This document shows, one piece after another, positions 1 to 7,374 of a DNA stretch of 27,835 nucleotides (within the stretch, counting starts at the first letter, position 1; each line of letters starts with the position of its first letter). Both the position numbers and the translations under genes were made by a program. This DNA is from JBCCLJ01 sp039026915. Its GTDB lineage: Bacteria; Acidobacteriota; Thermoanaerobaculia; Multivoradales; Multivoraceae. The stretch lies in contig JBCCLJ010000076.1 of assembly GCA_039026915.1 (NCBI GenBank), positions 1 to 27,835 on the forward strand, in the 5' to 3' direction. The notes beneath the pieces are model-generated. The model worked only from the letters and a program-made list of their open reading frames with translations, had not been told where the DNA came from and ran no database searches.

Positions 1-912
1 GAGCTCCTCGTCCGGATCGACCCGGCGCGCTACCGCACCGCGGTCGATCGCGCCGAAGCCTCGGTCAGTCGAGCGCGGGGCGAGCTGGAGTACGCCCATG
101 CCATGCTCCGACGCCAGGAGCGCCTCGCTTCGGAGGAGATCGCGAGCGTCAACATGGTCGACGACGCACAGCGCCAGGTCAGCGTCACCGAGGCCAACGT
201 GCGCGACGCCCAAGCCGCTCTCGAAGAAGCGAGGCGGGACAGCGAGCGCACCGAGATCCGTGCTCCGTTCCGGGGCCGCGTCCGCAGCGAGACCGTCGAC
301 GTCGGCCAGTTCGTCACCGTCGGCGCACCGATCGCCACCCTCTACGCGACGGACTATCTGGAAGTGCGGCTCCCGATCGCCGACGACGAGCTCGCCTTTC
401 TCGAGATCCCGCTGTGGGACGAGCCCAACGAACAGCTGCCGTCGGTGCGCCTGCACACGCGCTTCGCCGGCAAGTCTCGCAGTTGGCCCGCGCGCGTCGT
501 CCGCACGGAAGGCGAGATCGACACCCAGAGCCGCATGGTGCACGTCATCGCGCGCGTCGAGAATCCCCGGCGTCCGGAGGGCGATCAGATTCCTCTGCCC
601 GTGGGGCTCTTCGTGCAGGCCGAGATCGAAGCGCAGGTCGCGCAGGACGTCTTCGTCCTTCCGCGAGCCGCGCTCGACGGCGAGCAGGCGGTAACGCTGA
701 TCGATGAAGAAGACCGGCTCCGGCGTCGCGTCGTCGAGGTTCTGAGGACCGAACGTGACCGCGTGATCGTCGTCTCCGGACTGGCGAGCGGCGACCGCAT
801 CTGCGCTGTGGCGCCCGCGAACTTCGTCGAGGGAGCCCGTGTCCAGACCTACGGCGACGAAGCGACGGAGAGCGCGACACCCGCCTCGCTCACGGGAGCT
901 ACCCTGCCGTGA
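1..912 (+). CDS. RND efflux periplasmic adaptor (membrane fusion) protein, 5'-truncated
   Basis: The reading frame is open from base 1, so the start, signal peptide and part of the lipoyl domain lie outside the window; 303 residues are visible. Seen: LVRIDPARY followed by a charged alpha-hairpin (roughly residues 15-85), then the lipoyl return segment RTEIRAPFRGRV and DVGQFVTVGAPIATLY, followed by beta-barrel and membrane-proximal domains. This is the HlyD/AcrA-type adaptor layout. Such proteins link an inner-membrane RND pump to an outer-membrane channel in the periplasm. The stop overlaps the GTG start of the RND permease by four bases (GTGA), so the two are probably translationally coupled and form one efflux system. 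No outer-membrane channel gene is seen downstream; it could lie upstream of the window. Substrate cannot be inferred. Confidence 0.9.
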   Translation, partial: ELLVRIDPARYRTAVDRAEASVSRARGELEYAHAMLRRQERLASEEIASVNMVDDAQRQVSVTEANVRDAQAALEEARRDSERTEIRAPFRGRVRSETVDVGQFVTVGAPIATLYATDYLEVRLPIADDELAFLEIPLWDEPNEQLPSVRLHTRFAGKSRSWPARVVRTEGEIDTQSRMVHVIARVENPRRPEGDQIPLPVGLFVQAEIEAQVAQDVFVLPRAALDGEQAVTLIDEEDRLRRRVVEVLRTERDRVIVVSGLASGDRICAVAPANFVEGARVQTYGDEATESATPASLTGATLP

Positions 913-3900
913 AGCGCCTGATCGCATGGTTCATCCACAATCCGATCGCAGCCAACCTGCTGATGATGGTGCTGCTGATCACCGGCATCCTGCTGACGCC
1001 CACGATCCGGCAGGAAGAGTTCCCCAGCATCGACATCGACATGGTGCAGGTCGTGGTGCCGTACCTCGGTGCGGCACCGGAAGAAGTCGAGCGCGGTGTC
1101 TGCCTGCGCATCGAAGAGGCGCTCGACGGAACGGTCGGCATCGACCGCATGAACGCCACCGCGTCGGAAGGCATGTGCCGGGTCTATCTCGAGCTGGTGT
1201 CGGGTACCGATCGCATCTGGGCTCTGGGAGAGATCGAAAGTCGCATCGGTGCGATCGACACCTTCCCGGAAGAGACGGAGAAGCCGCAGGTCTCGCTGCT
1301 CGCAATCCAACAAGAGGTGCTCTCCGTCGCCGTCACCGGTGACGTCTCCGAAGTCGATCTCAAAGAGATCGCCTACACGCTGCGCGACGAGATCGTCGAG
1401 ATTCCTGGCATCTCGCAGGTCGGAATCGACTTCGCGCGCCCTTACGAGATCTCGATCGAGGTCTCCGAGGATCAGCTGCGCCGCTACGGCTTGACGCTCC
1501 AGCAGGTGGCGGACGCGGTGCGACGCTCGTCGCTCGACATGCCGGGCGGTACCCTCAAGACCGAGGGCGGCGAGATCCTGCTGCGCTCCATGGGGCAGGC
1601 CTACTACGGCCGTGAATTCGAAGACGTCGTCGTGCTGACCCGGGCCGACGGCACCCAGATCCGGATCGCCGATCTCGGTACCGTGATCGACGGCTTCGAA
1701 GACGGCCAGATGAGCGCCAGCTTCAACGGCAAGCCCGCGGTCATGCTGAAGGTCTCGCAGGTCGGCGAGGAGGACATTCTGGGGATCGCCGCCGACGTCA
1801 AGCAGTACGTCGCGGACAGGCGGCCGCTCCTGCCAGAAGGCATCGACCTGGCGGTCTGGGGAGATCGTTCACTCGATCTCTCCCAGCGTCTCTCGACGAC
1901 GCTCGGCTCGGCCATCGGCGGGCTTGCCCTGGTGCTCCTGCTGCTGACGCTCTTCCTCCAGTTCCGCCTCGCGATCTGGGTGGCGATCGGGATCCCGGTC
2001 GCCGTCTTCGGCACGCTGGTCTTCTTCCCGATCCTCGGACTGACGATCAATTCGCTGTCGCTGATCGGCTTCATCCTCGTCCTCGGCATCCTCGTCGACG
2101 ACGGCATCGTCATCGCGGAGAGGGTCTATACACACCAGCAGCGCGGAGGAGATCCGACGGATGCGGCGATCTCCGGGGCGCAGGAGGTCGCGATCCCGGT
2201 GATCTTCGGCGTCCTGACGACGGTGATCGCCTTCGTGCCCCTGCTCGTCATCCCGGGCTCGATGGGCGGCTTCTTCGGTGCCCTCGCCTGGACGGTTGTC
2301 ATCGCGCTCTTCTTCTCGATCGTCGAATCCCAGCTCATACTGCCGAGCCATCTCGACCACAGCCATCGACGCCGCCTCGCCCAGAAAGCGCAGCAGGCGC
2401 TGACCCGTGGCCCGGCCAAACCGCCCGGCCAGAGGCTTCGCGACAAGCCCGTGCAGGCACTCGAGCGACTCGCCGAGCGGATCTACGAACCGCTCCTCGA
2501 GCGGGCTCTGGACTGGCGCTACCTGACGGTCGCTCTGGCCCTGTCCGCGCTGATCCTCGCCTTCGGCGTCGTCGCCAGCGGACGGGTGGTCTTTCAGTTC
2601 TTCCCCGCGATCGCCCGCGACCAGATCGAGGCGAGTCTGACGATGCCCTTTGGAACACCGGTCGGTGAGACCGAGAGGATCGTGCGGCGCATCGAAGCCG
2701 CCGCCAACGAGCTGCGCGAGGAGACGGAGGCCGGCTCCGGAACCGGCTCCGTCATTCGCTCGCTGCAGACCGCGGTCGGACGGACCGGCGGTGACGGTGG
2801 ACCGTCGGCCAACGACGTCCAGCCGGCGCGCTCTCACGTCGGCGAAGTGGTCCTCGCCCTCTCTCCCGAGACCGAGCGAGAGATCAGCACCCTCGAGCTC
2901 GTCGCGCGGTGGCGCGAGCTGGCCGGCTCCGTTCCGGAAGCCGTCGAGCTCAAATTCGCGGCCGCGTCCTTCGGCGCGGGCGAGGCGATCGGCCTCCAGC
3001 TCTCCGGTCGCGACATCGATCAGCTGCGCAGCGCCGCCTTCGAGGTCCGGCAGGAGCTGGCCGGGTACGACGGCGTGTTCGACGTCAGCGACTCGTTCAG
3101 GGCCGGCAAGCGAGAAATCAAACTCTCGGTGCTGCCCGAAGCGAAACTCCTCGGCATCACGCAGAACGATCTCGCCCGCCAGGTGCGTGAGGCCTTCTAC
3201 GGCGCCGAGGTGCAGCGGGTCCAGCGCGGCAGTCACGACATCAAGGTCATGGTGCGCTATCCGCGAGAGCAGCGCCGCTCGATCGGAGACCTGGAGAACC
3301 TTCGGATCCGTACCGCCGACGGGACCGAGGTACCGTTCGCCACGGTCGCGCGGGCGGAGCTCGGGCACGGCTACGCCTCCATTCAGCGCGTCGACCGCAA
3401 GCGCGTCATCAACGTCTGGGCCGACGTCGACCGTTCTCTGGTCACTCCTGAGGAGGTGCTCGCCAGCTTTCAAGAGAAGGGCATGCCCGGCATCCTCCAG
3501 GCTCATCCGGGAGTCACCTACGAGCTCGACGGTGAACAGCGCGAGCGAGCTCGGTCGATCAGCGGCCTGATCCAGGGCTTCGGCCTGGCGCTGGTCGCGA
3601 TCTACGGCGTGCTCGCGATTCCACTGCGCTCCTACAAACAGCCGCTCGTGATCATGAGCGCGATCCCCTTCGGAGCGATCGGAGCGACCATCGGGCACAT
3701 GATCATGGGCTGGGACCTGATCTTCTTCTCGGCGCTCGGCATCGTCGCCCTCTCCGGAGTCGTCGTCAACGACAGCCTGGTGCTCGTCGATTTCATCAAC
3801 CGCAAGAGACGGGAAGGAATGGACCTCCTGGCCGCCGTGAAGTCGGCCGGACGGGAGCGGTTCCGACCGATCATGCTGACGTCGGTGACCACCCTCGTGG

Positions 3901-4133
3901 GTCTGCTGCCGTTGATGTTCAACCGCAATCCCACGGTCTTTCCTCTCGTGCCCATCGCCATCTCGCTGGGCTTCGGCATCGTCTTCGCGACGCTGATCAC
4001 GCTGATTCTCGTGCCCACCGCCTACGTCATCGCCGAGACACCTCGCGGCGGGAAAGCCCCCGCAGGGAAGCGCGTTCGGGAGCCTTCGCTGAGCGAAAAA
4101 GACTCGCTCGCGACGGCGACGGGTGGCGGCTGA
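909..4133 (+). CDS. RND-family efflux permease (AcrB/MexF-like inner-membrane pump)
   Basis: The protein has 1074 residues, the normal length for RND pumps. The GTG start at 909 overlaps the adaptor stop. Seen: N-terminal NPIAANLLMMVLLITG membrane segment, a large periplasmic porter domain, a TM block with LGILVDDGIVIAERVY (Asp397-Asp398, matching the TM4 proton-relay Asp pair of AcrB), a second porter domain, and the second TM block with GVVVNDSLVLVDFIN and IMLTSVTTLVGLLPLM. Known of the family: proton-driven trimeric export of drugs, lipophiles or metals with an adaptor and outer-membrane channel. The sequence FPSIDIDMVQVVVPYLGAAPEEVE is typical of the general RND permease subgroup rather than the metal-exporting CusA type. 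Substrate is unknown. Confidence 0.95.
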   Translation: MKRLIAWFIHNPIAANLLMMVLLITGILLTPTIRQEEFPSIDIDMVQVVVPYLGAAPEEVERGVCLRIEEALDGTVGIDRMNATASEGMCRVYLELVSGTDRIWALGEIESRIGAIDTFPEETEKPQVSLLAIQQEVLSVAVTGDVSEVDLKEIAYTLRDEIVEIPGISQVGIDFARPYEISIEVSEDQLRRYGLTLQQVADAVRRSSLDMPGGTLKTEGGEILLRSMGQAYYGREFEDVVVLTRADGTQIRIADLGTVIDGFEDGQMSASFNGKPAVMLKVSQVGEEDILGIAADVKQYVADRRPLLPEGIDLAVWGDRSLDLSQRLSTTLGSAIGGLALVLLLLTLFLQFRLAIWVAIGIPVAVFGTLVFFPILGLTINSLSLIGFILVLGILVDDGIVIAERVYTHQQRGGDPTDAAISGAQEVAIPVIFGVLTTVIAFVPLLVIPGSMGGFFGALAWTVVIALFFSIVESQLILPSHLDHSHRRRLAQKAQQALTRGPAKPPGQRLRDKPVQALERLAERIYEPLLERALDWRYLTVALALSALILAFGVVASGRVVFQFFPAIARDQIEASLTMPFGTPVGETERIVRRIEAAANELREETEAGSGTGSVIRSLQTAVGRTGGDGGPSANDVQPARSHVGEVVLALSPETEREISTLELVARWRELAGSVPEAVELKFAAASFGAGEAIGLQLSGRDIDQLRSAAFEVRQELAGYDGVFDVSDSFRAGKREIKLSVLPEAKLLGITQNDLARQVREAFYGAEVQRVQRGSHDIKVMVRYPREQRRSIGDLENLRIRTADGTEVPFATVARAELGHGYASIQRVDRKRVINVWADVDRSLVTPEEVLASFQEKGMPGILQAHPGVTYELDGEQRERARSISGLIQGFGLALVAIYGVLAIPLRSYKQPLVIMSAIPFGAIGATIGHMIMGWDLIFFSALGIVALSGVVVNDSLVLVDFINRKRREGMDLLAAVKSAGRERFRPIMLTSVTTLVGLLPLMFNRNPTVFPLVPIAISLGFGIVFATLITLILVPTAYVIAETPRGGKAPAGKRVREPSLSEKDSLATATGGG

Positions 4134-4222
4134 GGCCCTCGGGGCGAGCGGTTAGCATCGACCCGTCGCCGGCCCGTATCGGCGCCTCACAATCTCGCAC
4201 CGCCTCCGGGGGGCCTCCAGTC

Positions 4223-5362
4223 ATGACTCACTACGACGTTCTCGTCGCCGGCGTCGGCGGCGTCGGCAGCTCCGCCCTGCATCACCTAGCTCGACGCGGC
4301 GCGCGCGTCCTCGGTCTCGACCGCTTCGCTCCCGGTCACGATCGCGGCAGCTCACACGGCGAGACCCGGATCATCCGACTCACGTACTTCGAGCATCCGG
4401 ACTACGTGCCGCTCCTTCGGCGTGCCTACGAGCTCTGGGACGAGCTCGAGAGCGCCACCGGAAAGAACCTCTTTCACCGCACGGGCATCCTGCAGGTTGG
4501 CCCCCGCGAAGGAGAGATCGTTCGCGGCGTACTCGAGAGCGCAAGCGAGCACGGTCTCGAAGTCGAAGACATCCCTCTCGAAGAAGCGGCGCGGCGCTAC
4601 CCCGCCTTTCGGTTCAGCGAAGACAGCGCCGCGCTCTTCGAGCCGACCGGCGGCTACCTCGAAGTCGAGGAGTGCGTGCGGGCTCATGCGCAGGAAGCGC
4701 AGCGCGCAGGAGCGGAGATCGAAATCGGCGAGCACGTCCTGGACTGGCAGCCGGAGGGGGACGGAGTTCTCGTACGCACCAACCGTCGCGAGATCTCGAC
4801 TGGCCACCTCGTGCTCACGGTCGGCGCCTGGGCACCGTCACTGGTGCAGGCGCTGGGCATCGAGCTGCGCGTGCAGCGCCAGCCACTCTTCTGGTTCGAC
4901 GCGGCACCCGCGACTCACTCCGAGGACAGCGGCTTTCCCTGCTTCTTCTTTCAGACGGAGAACGGAGAGTTCTACGGCTTTCCGCACCTCGAGCCTCACG
5001 GGCTGAAGGTTGCTCAGCACGGCGAGGGGCATCCCGTCGACGACCCTCTCACCCTCGACCAGACGGTCGACTCCGACGAAGAACGCAGAGTCACGGGCTT
5101 TCTGGAGCGACACATCCCCGGCGTGAGGCGGGATTATCGGCACCATGCCGTCTGCATGTACACCATGTCCTCGGACGCCCACTTCGTCGTCGGCAAGGAA
5201 CCGACAGGGGCACCGATCTCCTTCGCCACGGGGCTGTCCGGACACGGCTTCAAGTTCACTTCGGTCCTCGGCGAGACCCTGGCCGACCTGGCGCTGTTCG
5301 GGCGAACCGACGCACCGATCGAGTTTCTGGAAGCGACGCGCCCAGCGCTGCAGACGGCCTAG
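4223..5362 (+). CDS. solA: FAD-dependent N-methyl-amino-acid oxidase (SolA / monomeric sarcosine oxidase family)
   Basis: 379 residues, the usual length of the family. Seen: N-terminal dinucleotide-binding GVGGVG (residues 10-15) followed by the family stretch GSSHGETRIIRLTYFEHPDYV, and near the C-terminus CMYTMSSDAHFVVG, in which Cys311 matches the cysteine that covalently binds FAD in MSOX and MTOX. The family oxidises N-methyl groups of amino acids such as sarcosine or N-methyltryptophan, giving formaldehyde and hydrogen peroxide, in the cytoplasm. Exact substrate (sarcosine, N-methyl-L-tryptophan, pipecolate) cannot be decided from sequence. The gene stands alone, 89 bases after the RND gene and convergent with carH. 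The symbol is by family resemblance only. Confidence 0.85.
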   Translation: MTHYDVLVAGVGGVGSSALHHLARRGARVLGLDRFAPGHDRGSSHGETRIIRLTYFEHPDYVPLLRRAYELWDELESATGKNLFHRTGILQVGPREGEIVRGVLESASEHGLEVEDIPLEEAARRYPAFRFSEDSAALFEPTGGYLEVEECVRAHAQEAQRAGAEIEIGEHVLDWQPEGDGVLVRTNRREISTGHLVLTVGAWAPSLVQALGIELRVQRQPLFWFDAAPATHSEDSGFPCFFFQTENGEFYGFPHLEPHGLKVAQHGEGHPVDDPLTLDQTVDSDEERRVTGFLERHIPGVRRDYRHHAVCMYTMSSDAHFVVGKEPTGAPISFATGLSGHGFKFTSVLGETLADLALFGRTDAPIEFLEATRPALQTA

Positions 5363-5421
5363 CCGGTCACGTCCGCCGGCGAAGAGCACCGTTTCATCCG
5401 CAGTTCGTTCGGGCTCGTCCG

Positions 5422-6354
5422 TCAGGCGTCCGGAGTCGCCTCCATCCGCAGGTCGTCCAAGACCCGTTGCAGCTCGTCGAGATCGGACACCAGGGTGACC
5501 GTGCCATCGGGAAGCTGCTGGGCGTAGTGCTGCGCTGCGCGTCCGCCGACGAGGATCGGAAATCGATCGCCGACGAGGTCGCGCAGGAGCAACAGGTCTG
5601 CACAAAGATCCGGATCGTCCAATGGATAGGTGATGCTCAAGGCGAGCGCGGCAGCCGAGCTGACTTCGCGGGCGTGGGCGAGATCCGAAGCTGGCAAATC
5701 GGGGCCCAGATGCGTCACACGCCAGCCGGACCAACGCGCGGCTGCCGAGACGATCGCTGCACCCAGTTCGTGATGCTGCCCCGTGGGCGTCGCAGTGAGC
5801 ATCCGGGGCGCGCGCGATGGGAGCCTCTGATTGCCCCCGAGCAGAGTCGGCATGGAGCGGAGGGTCGCGGTCGCAAGATGCTCGTGCATCGGCCTGAGAC
5901 TGCCGTCACGCCAACCTTCCCCGAGTCGCACAAGAAGTGGCTCGATCGTCTCTCGTACCGCGCGGGATGGCCCGAGATCCTGAACCGCCCGCGTAAGCTC
6001 TTGACGAAGCCGATCACCGTTGAGCGACCGAATCGCTTCGAGGCTACGAGTCACGAATTCCGATTGACGCGCGGTCTCGTGCGAGCTCTTTTCGCCGACG
6101 GCGCCACGAAGCTGATCCATTGTCCAACCGGCGATCGCTCCGATCGAGTAGCCGTCGTCCGTCAGCGCGCGTAAGAGCCGAAGGCGATCGACGTCGGCCG
6201 CCGTGTACAGGCGATGTCCGCCTTCGCCGCGCTGAGGCGCAACAACGGCGTGACGGCGCTCCCAGGCACGAATGCGCTCGATGCGGAGTCCCGAAAGGCG
6301 ACTCACCATGCCGATGTTGAACTTCTGTACTGCTTCTGTTGAGTCTTCGCTCAT
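5422..6354 (-). CDS. carH: CarH/LitR-type B12-dependent photoreceptor repressor (MerR family)
   Basis: 310 residues. Domains in order: MerR-type winged helix (about 11-85; FNIGMVSRLSGLRIERIRAWERR then HRLYTAADVDRLRLL), four-helix-bundle B12 cap (about 95-175) and a Rossmann cobalamin-binding domain (about 184-305). The CarH cap motif W-x9-EH is present as Trp148...Glu158-His159, and the cobalamin motif xHxxG as Gln193-x-His195-x-x-Gly198, His195 being the expected dark-state cobalt ligand. Family knowledge: adenosylcobalamin-bound CarH tetramers repress carotenoid genes in the dark, and light cleaves the Co-C bond and releases DNA. It diverges from a rhodopsin/retinal operon across 168 bp holding a palindrome, so it probably represses that operon and itself. 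Oddity: the residue after the motif Trp is Arg149, where, as I recall, Thermus CarH has His132, the light-state ligand. Confidence 0.88.
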   Translation of the reverse strand: MSEDSTEAVQKFNIGMVSRLSGLRIERIRAWERRHAVVAPQRGEGGHRLYTAADVDRLRLLRALTDDGYSIGAIAGWTMDQLRGAVGEKSSHETARQSEFVTRSLEAIRSLNGDRLRQELTRAVQDLGPSRAVRETIEPLLVRLGEGWRDGSLRPMHEHLATATLRSMPTLLGGNQRLPSRAPRMLTATPTGQHHELGAAIVSAAARWSGWRVTHLGPDLPASDLAHAREVSSAAALALSITYPLDDPDLCADLLLLRDLVGDRFPILVGGRAAQHYAQQLPDGTVTLVSDLDELQRVLDDLRMEATPDA

Positions 6355-6382
6355 GCTCTGATCCTAACAACGACCTGTAGCC

Positions 6383-6388
6383 ATAATA
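6383..6388 (-). promoter_or_regulatory. candidate -10 element of the carH promoter
   Basis: On the minus strand this reads TATTAT, close to the sigma-70 consensus and lying in an AT-rich patch unusual for this GC-rich DNA, about 30 bases before the carH ATG. No good -35 is visible at 16-18 bp spacing; that area runs into the palindrome at 6409-6429. A repressor bound there would cover the -35 region. Assigned by eye only. Confidence 0.35.
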
Positions 6389-6408
6389 GTTTCAATCAGC
6401 CACAAATT

Positions 6409-6429
6409 TGTACAGATCTCATCTGTATA
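6409..6429. promoter_or_regulatory. near-perfect palindrome, candidate CarH operator
   Basis: Arms TGTACAGAT (6409-6417) and ATCTGTATA (6421-6429) are separated by CTC and match as an inverted repeat at 8 of 9 positions. A further related half-site, CGTATA, lies at 6441-6446. The element sits in the AT-rich divergent region between carH and the rhodopsin gene. TGTACA/TGTATA half-sites resemble those I recall for LitR/CarH-family regulators in Pseudomonas, although there the spacing is longer. The role is inferred. Confidence 0.55.
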
Positions 6430-6463
6430 GGTCTTGTTCACGTATAGCAGAGTATTCCGGGCG

Positions 6464-6508
6464 GGCGAGCAGCTCGCCGACATTCACTGACCCGTGGCAC
6501 GAGCCACG
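6464..6508 (+). promoter_or_regulatory. two tandem GC-rich stem-loops in the rhodopsin mRNA leader
   Basis: First hairpin 6464-6478: GGCGAG, loop CAG, CTCGCC (6 bp, perfect). Second hairpin 6493-6508: CGTGGC, loop ACGA, GCCACG (6 bp, perfect). The ribosome-binding site GGAGG follows at 6513-6517. They may protect the 5' end of a highly expressed transcript or affect translation; no known riboswitch is recognised. Confidence 0.4.
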
Positions 6509-6522
6509 TCTCGGAGGTTTAC

Positions 6523-7299
6523 GTGGACACGACCCTCAGCGTCCTTCAGTACGATCTCGTCTTCAACGTCTTGTCGTTGACCATTGCGGCCATGTTCGCC
6601 GCAGGACTCTTCTTCTTTGGTGCGCGTACCCAGGTCGCACCCAAGTACCGACCGGCACTGCTGGTCTCCTCAGTCGTGGTCGGCATCGCCGGCTACCACT
6701 ACTACCGCATGTTCGAAAGCTGGAAGGAAGCCTTCACGTTTGCGGACGGCGCCTACGTCTCCAGCGGCGTTGCCTTCAACGAAGCGTACCGCTACGCCGA
6801 TTGGCTCATCACCGTTCCGCTGCTTCTCGTCGAGCTCGTCGCCGTCCTCGGCCTGAGCCGAGCGAAGTCGAGCTCGCTCCTCACGCGCCTCACGATCGCA
6901 TCGGTGCTGATGCTGGGCTTCGGCTATCCGGGAGAGATCTCCTCCGAGGCCGGCACTCGCTGGTTCTGGTGGGTCGCCGCCATGATCCCGTTCCTGTACA
7001 TCCTCTACGTTCTCTTCAACGAGCTGGGACGTGCAGTTGAAGATCAGACGGGCGACGTTCGCAGTCTCCTGGGCCGCGCTCGCACCGTGCTGATCGCGTC
7101 CTGGTGGGTTTACCCGGTCGCGTTCCTCGCTCCGATGATCGGCCTGAGCGGAGCCACCGCCGAGGTCGCCATCCAGGTGGGCTACAGCATCGCCGACCTG
7201 ACCTCGAAGGCCCTTTACGGCATCGTGATCTACCAGCTGGCTCGAGCGAAGACCGAAGCCGACGGCTGGCAGGAAGCTCCGGCCGCCGTTACGGCCTGA
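6523..7299 (+). CDS. proton-pumping microbial rhodopsin (proteorhodopsin/xanthorhodopsin-like)
   Basis: 258 residues, seven hydrophobic helices. Start GTG at 6523, five bases after GGAGG. Seen: helix C RYADWLITVP with Asp93 (proton acceptor), Thr97 and Glu104 (proton donor), the DTE motif of outward proton pumps; helix G Asp225 and Lys229 (SIADLTSKALYG), the retinal Schiff-base lysine; His59 in helix B (AGYHYYRM), matching the His that pairs with the acceptor Asp. Leu101 is at the proteorhodopsin position-105 tuning site, predicting green absorption. Helix B and E sequences look xanthorhodopsin-like, but the position of the antenna-fenestration glycine (Gly156 in xanthorhodopsin) appears to be Trp150, so a carotenoid antenna is not expected. 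First gene of the retinal operon; cytoplasmic membrane. Confidence 0.95.
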   Translation: MDTTLSVLQYDLVFNVLSLTIAAMFAAGLFFFGARTQVAPKYRPALLVSSVVVGIAGYHYYRMFESWKEAFTFADGAYVSSGVAFNEAYRYADWLITVPLLLVELVAVLGLSRAKSSSLLTRLTIASVLMLGFGYPGEISSEAGTRWFWWVAAMIPFLYILYVLFNELGRAVEDQTGDVRSLLGRARTVLIASWWVYPVAFLAPMIGLSGATAEVAIQVGYSIADLTSKALYGIVIYQLARAKTEADGWQEAPAAVTA

Positions 7300-7309
7300 A
7301 GGTAGAAGC

Positions 7310-7339
7310 AAGGTCGCGGCGGATCGCCGCCGTGACCTT
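7310..7339 (+). terminator. strong stem-loop between rhodopsin and crtIB (possible partial terminator or RNA processing element)
   Basis: A 13-bp stem with one G-U pair and a four-base ATCG loop: arm 7310-7322 pairs with 7327-7339. It begins 10 bases after the rhodopsin stop. There is no U-run after it, so full intrinsic termination is unlikely. A partial terminator or 3'-end stabiliser would give more rhodopsin mRNA than carotenoid-enzyme mRNA, which makes sense for a pump needed in bulk; this is inference. Confidence 0.5.
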
Positions 7340-7374
7340 CGCAGCCGTTCACAGACTTCTTCTCGGAGACTCGC

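Noticed and set aside
1869..3698. 609-codon open frame on the minus strand
   Set aside because: Antisense shadow of the RND permease with no recognisable domain.
4148..4162. GGTTAGCATCGA as a promoter -10 for the solA-like gene
   Set aside because: TAGCAT is only a loose -10 match and no -35 was found; too weak to annotate.
5362..5380. GCCGG/CCGGC hairpin between the solA-like gene and carH as a terminator
   Set aside because: Five-base stem, nine-base loop and no U-run; no better than chance in GC-rich sequence.
6430..6460. Sigma-70 promoter for the rhodopsin operon
   Set aside because: TTGTTC, TATAGC and TATTCC occur but none pair at 16-19 bp spacing, so I could not choose a promoter despite expecting one here.
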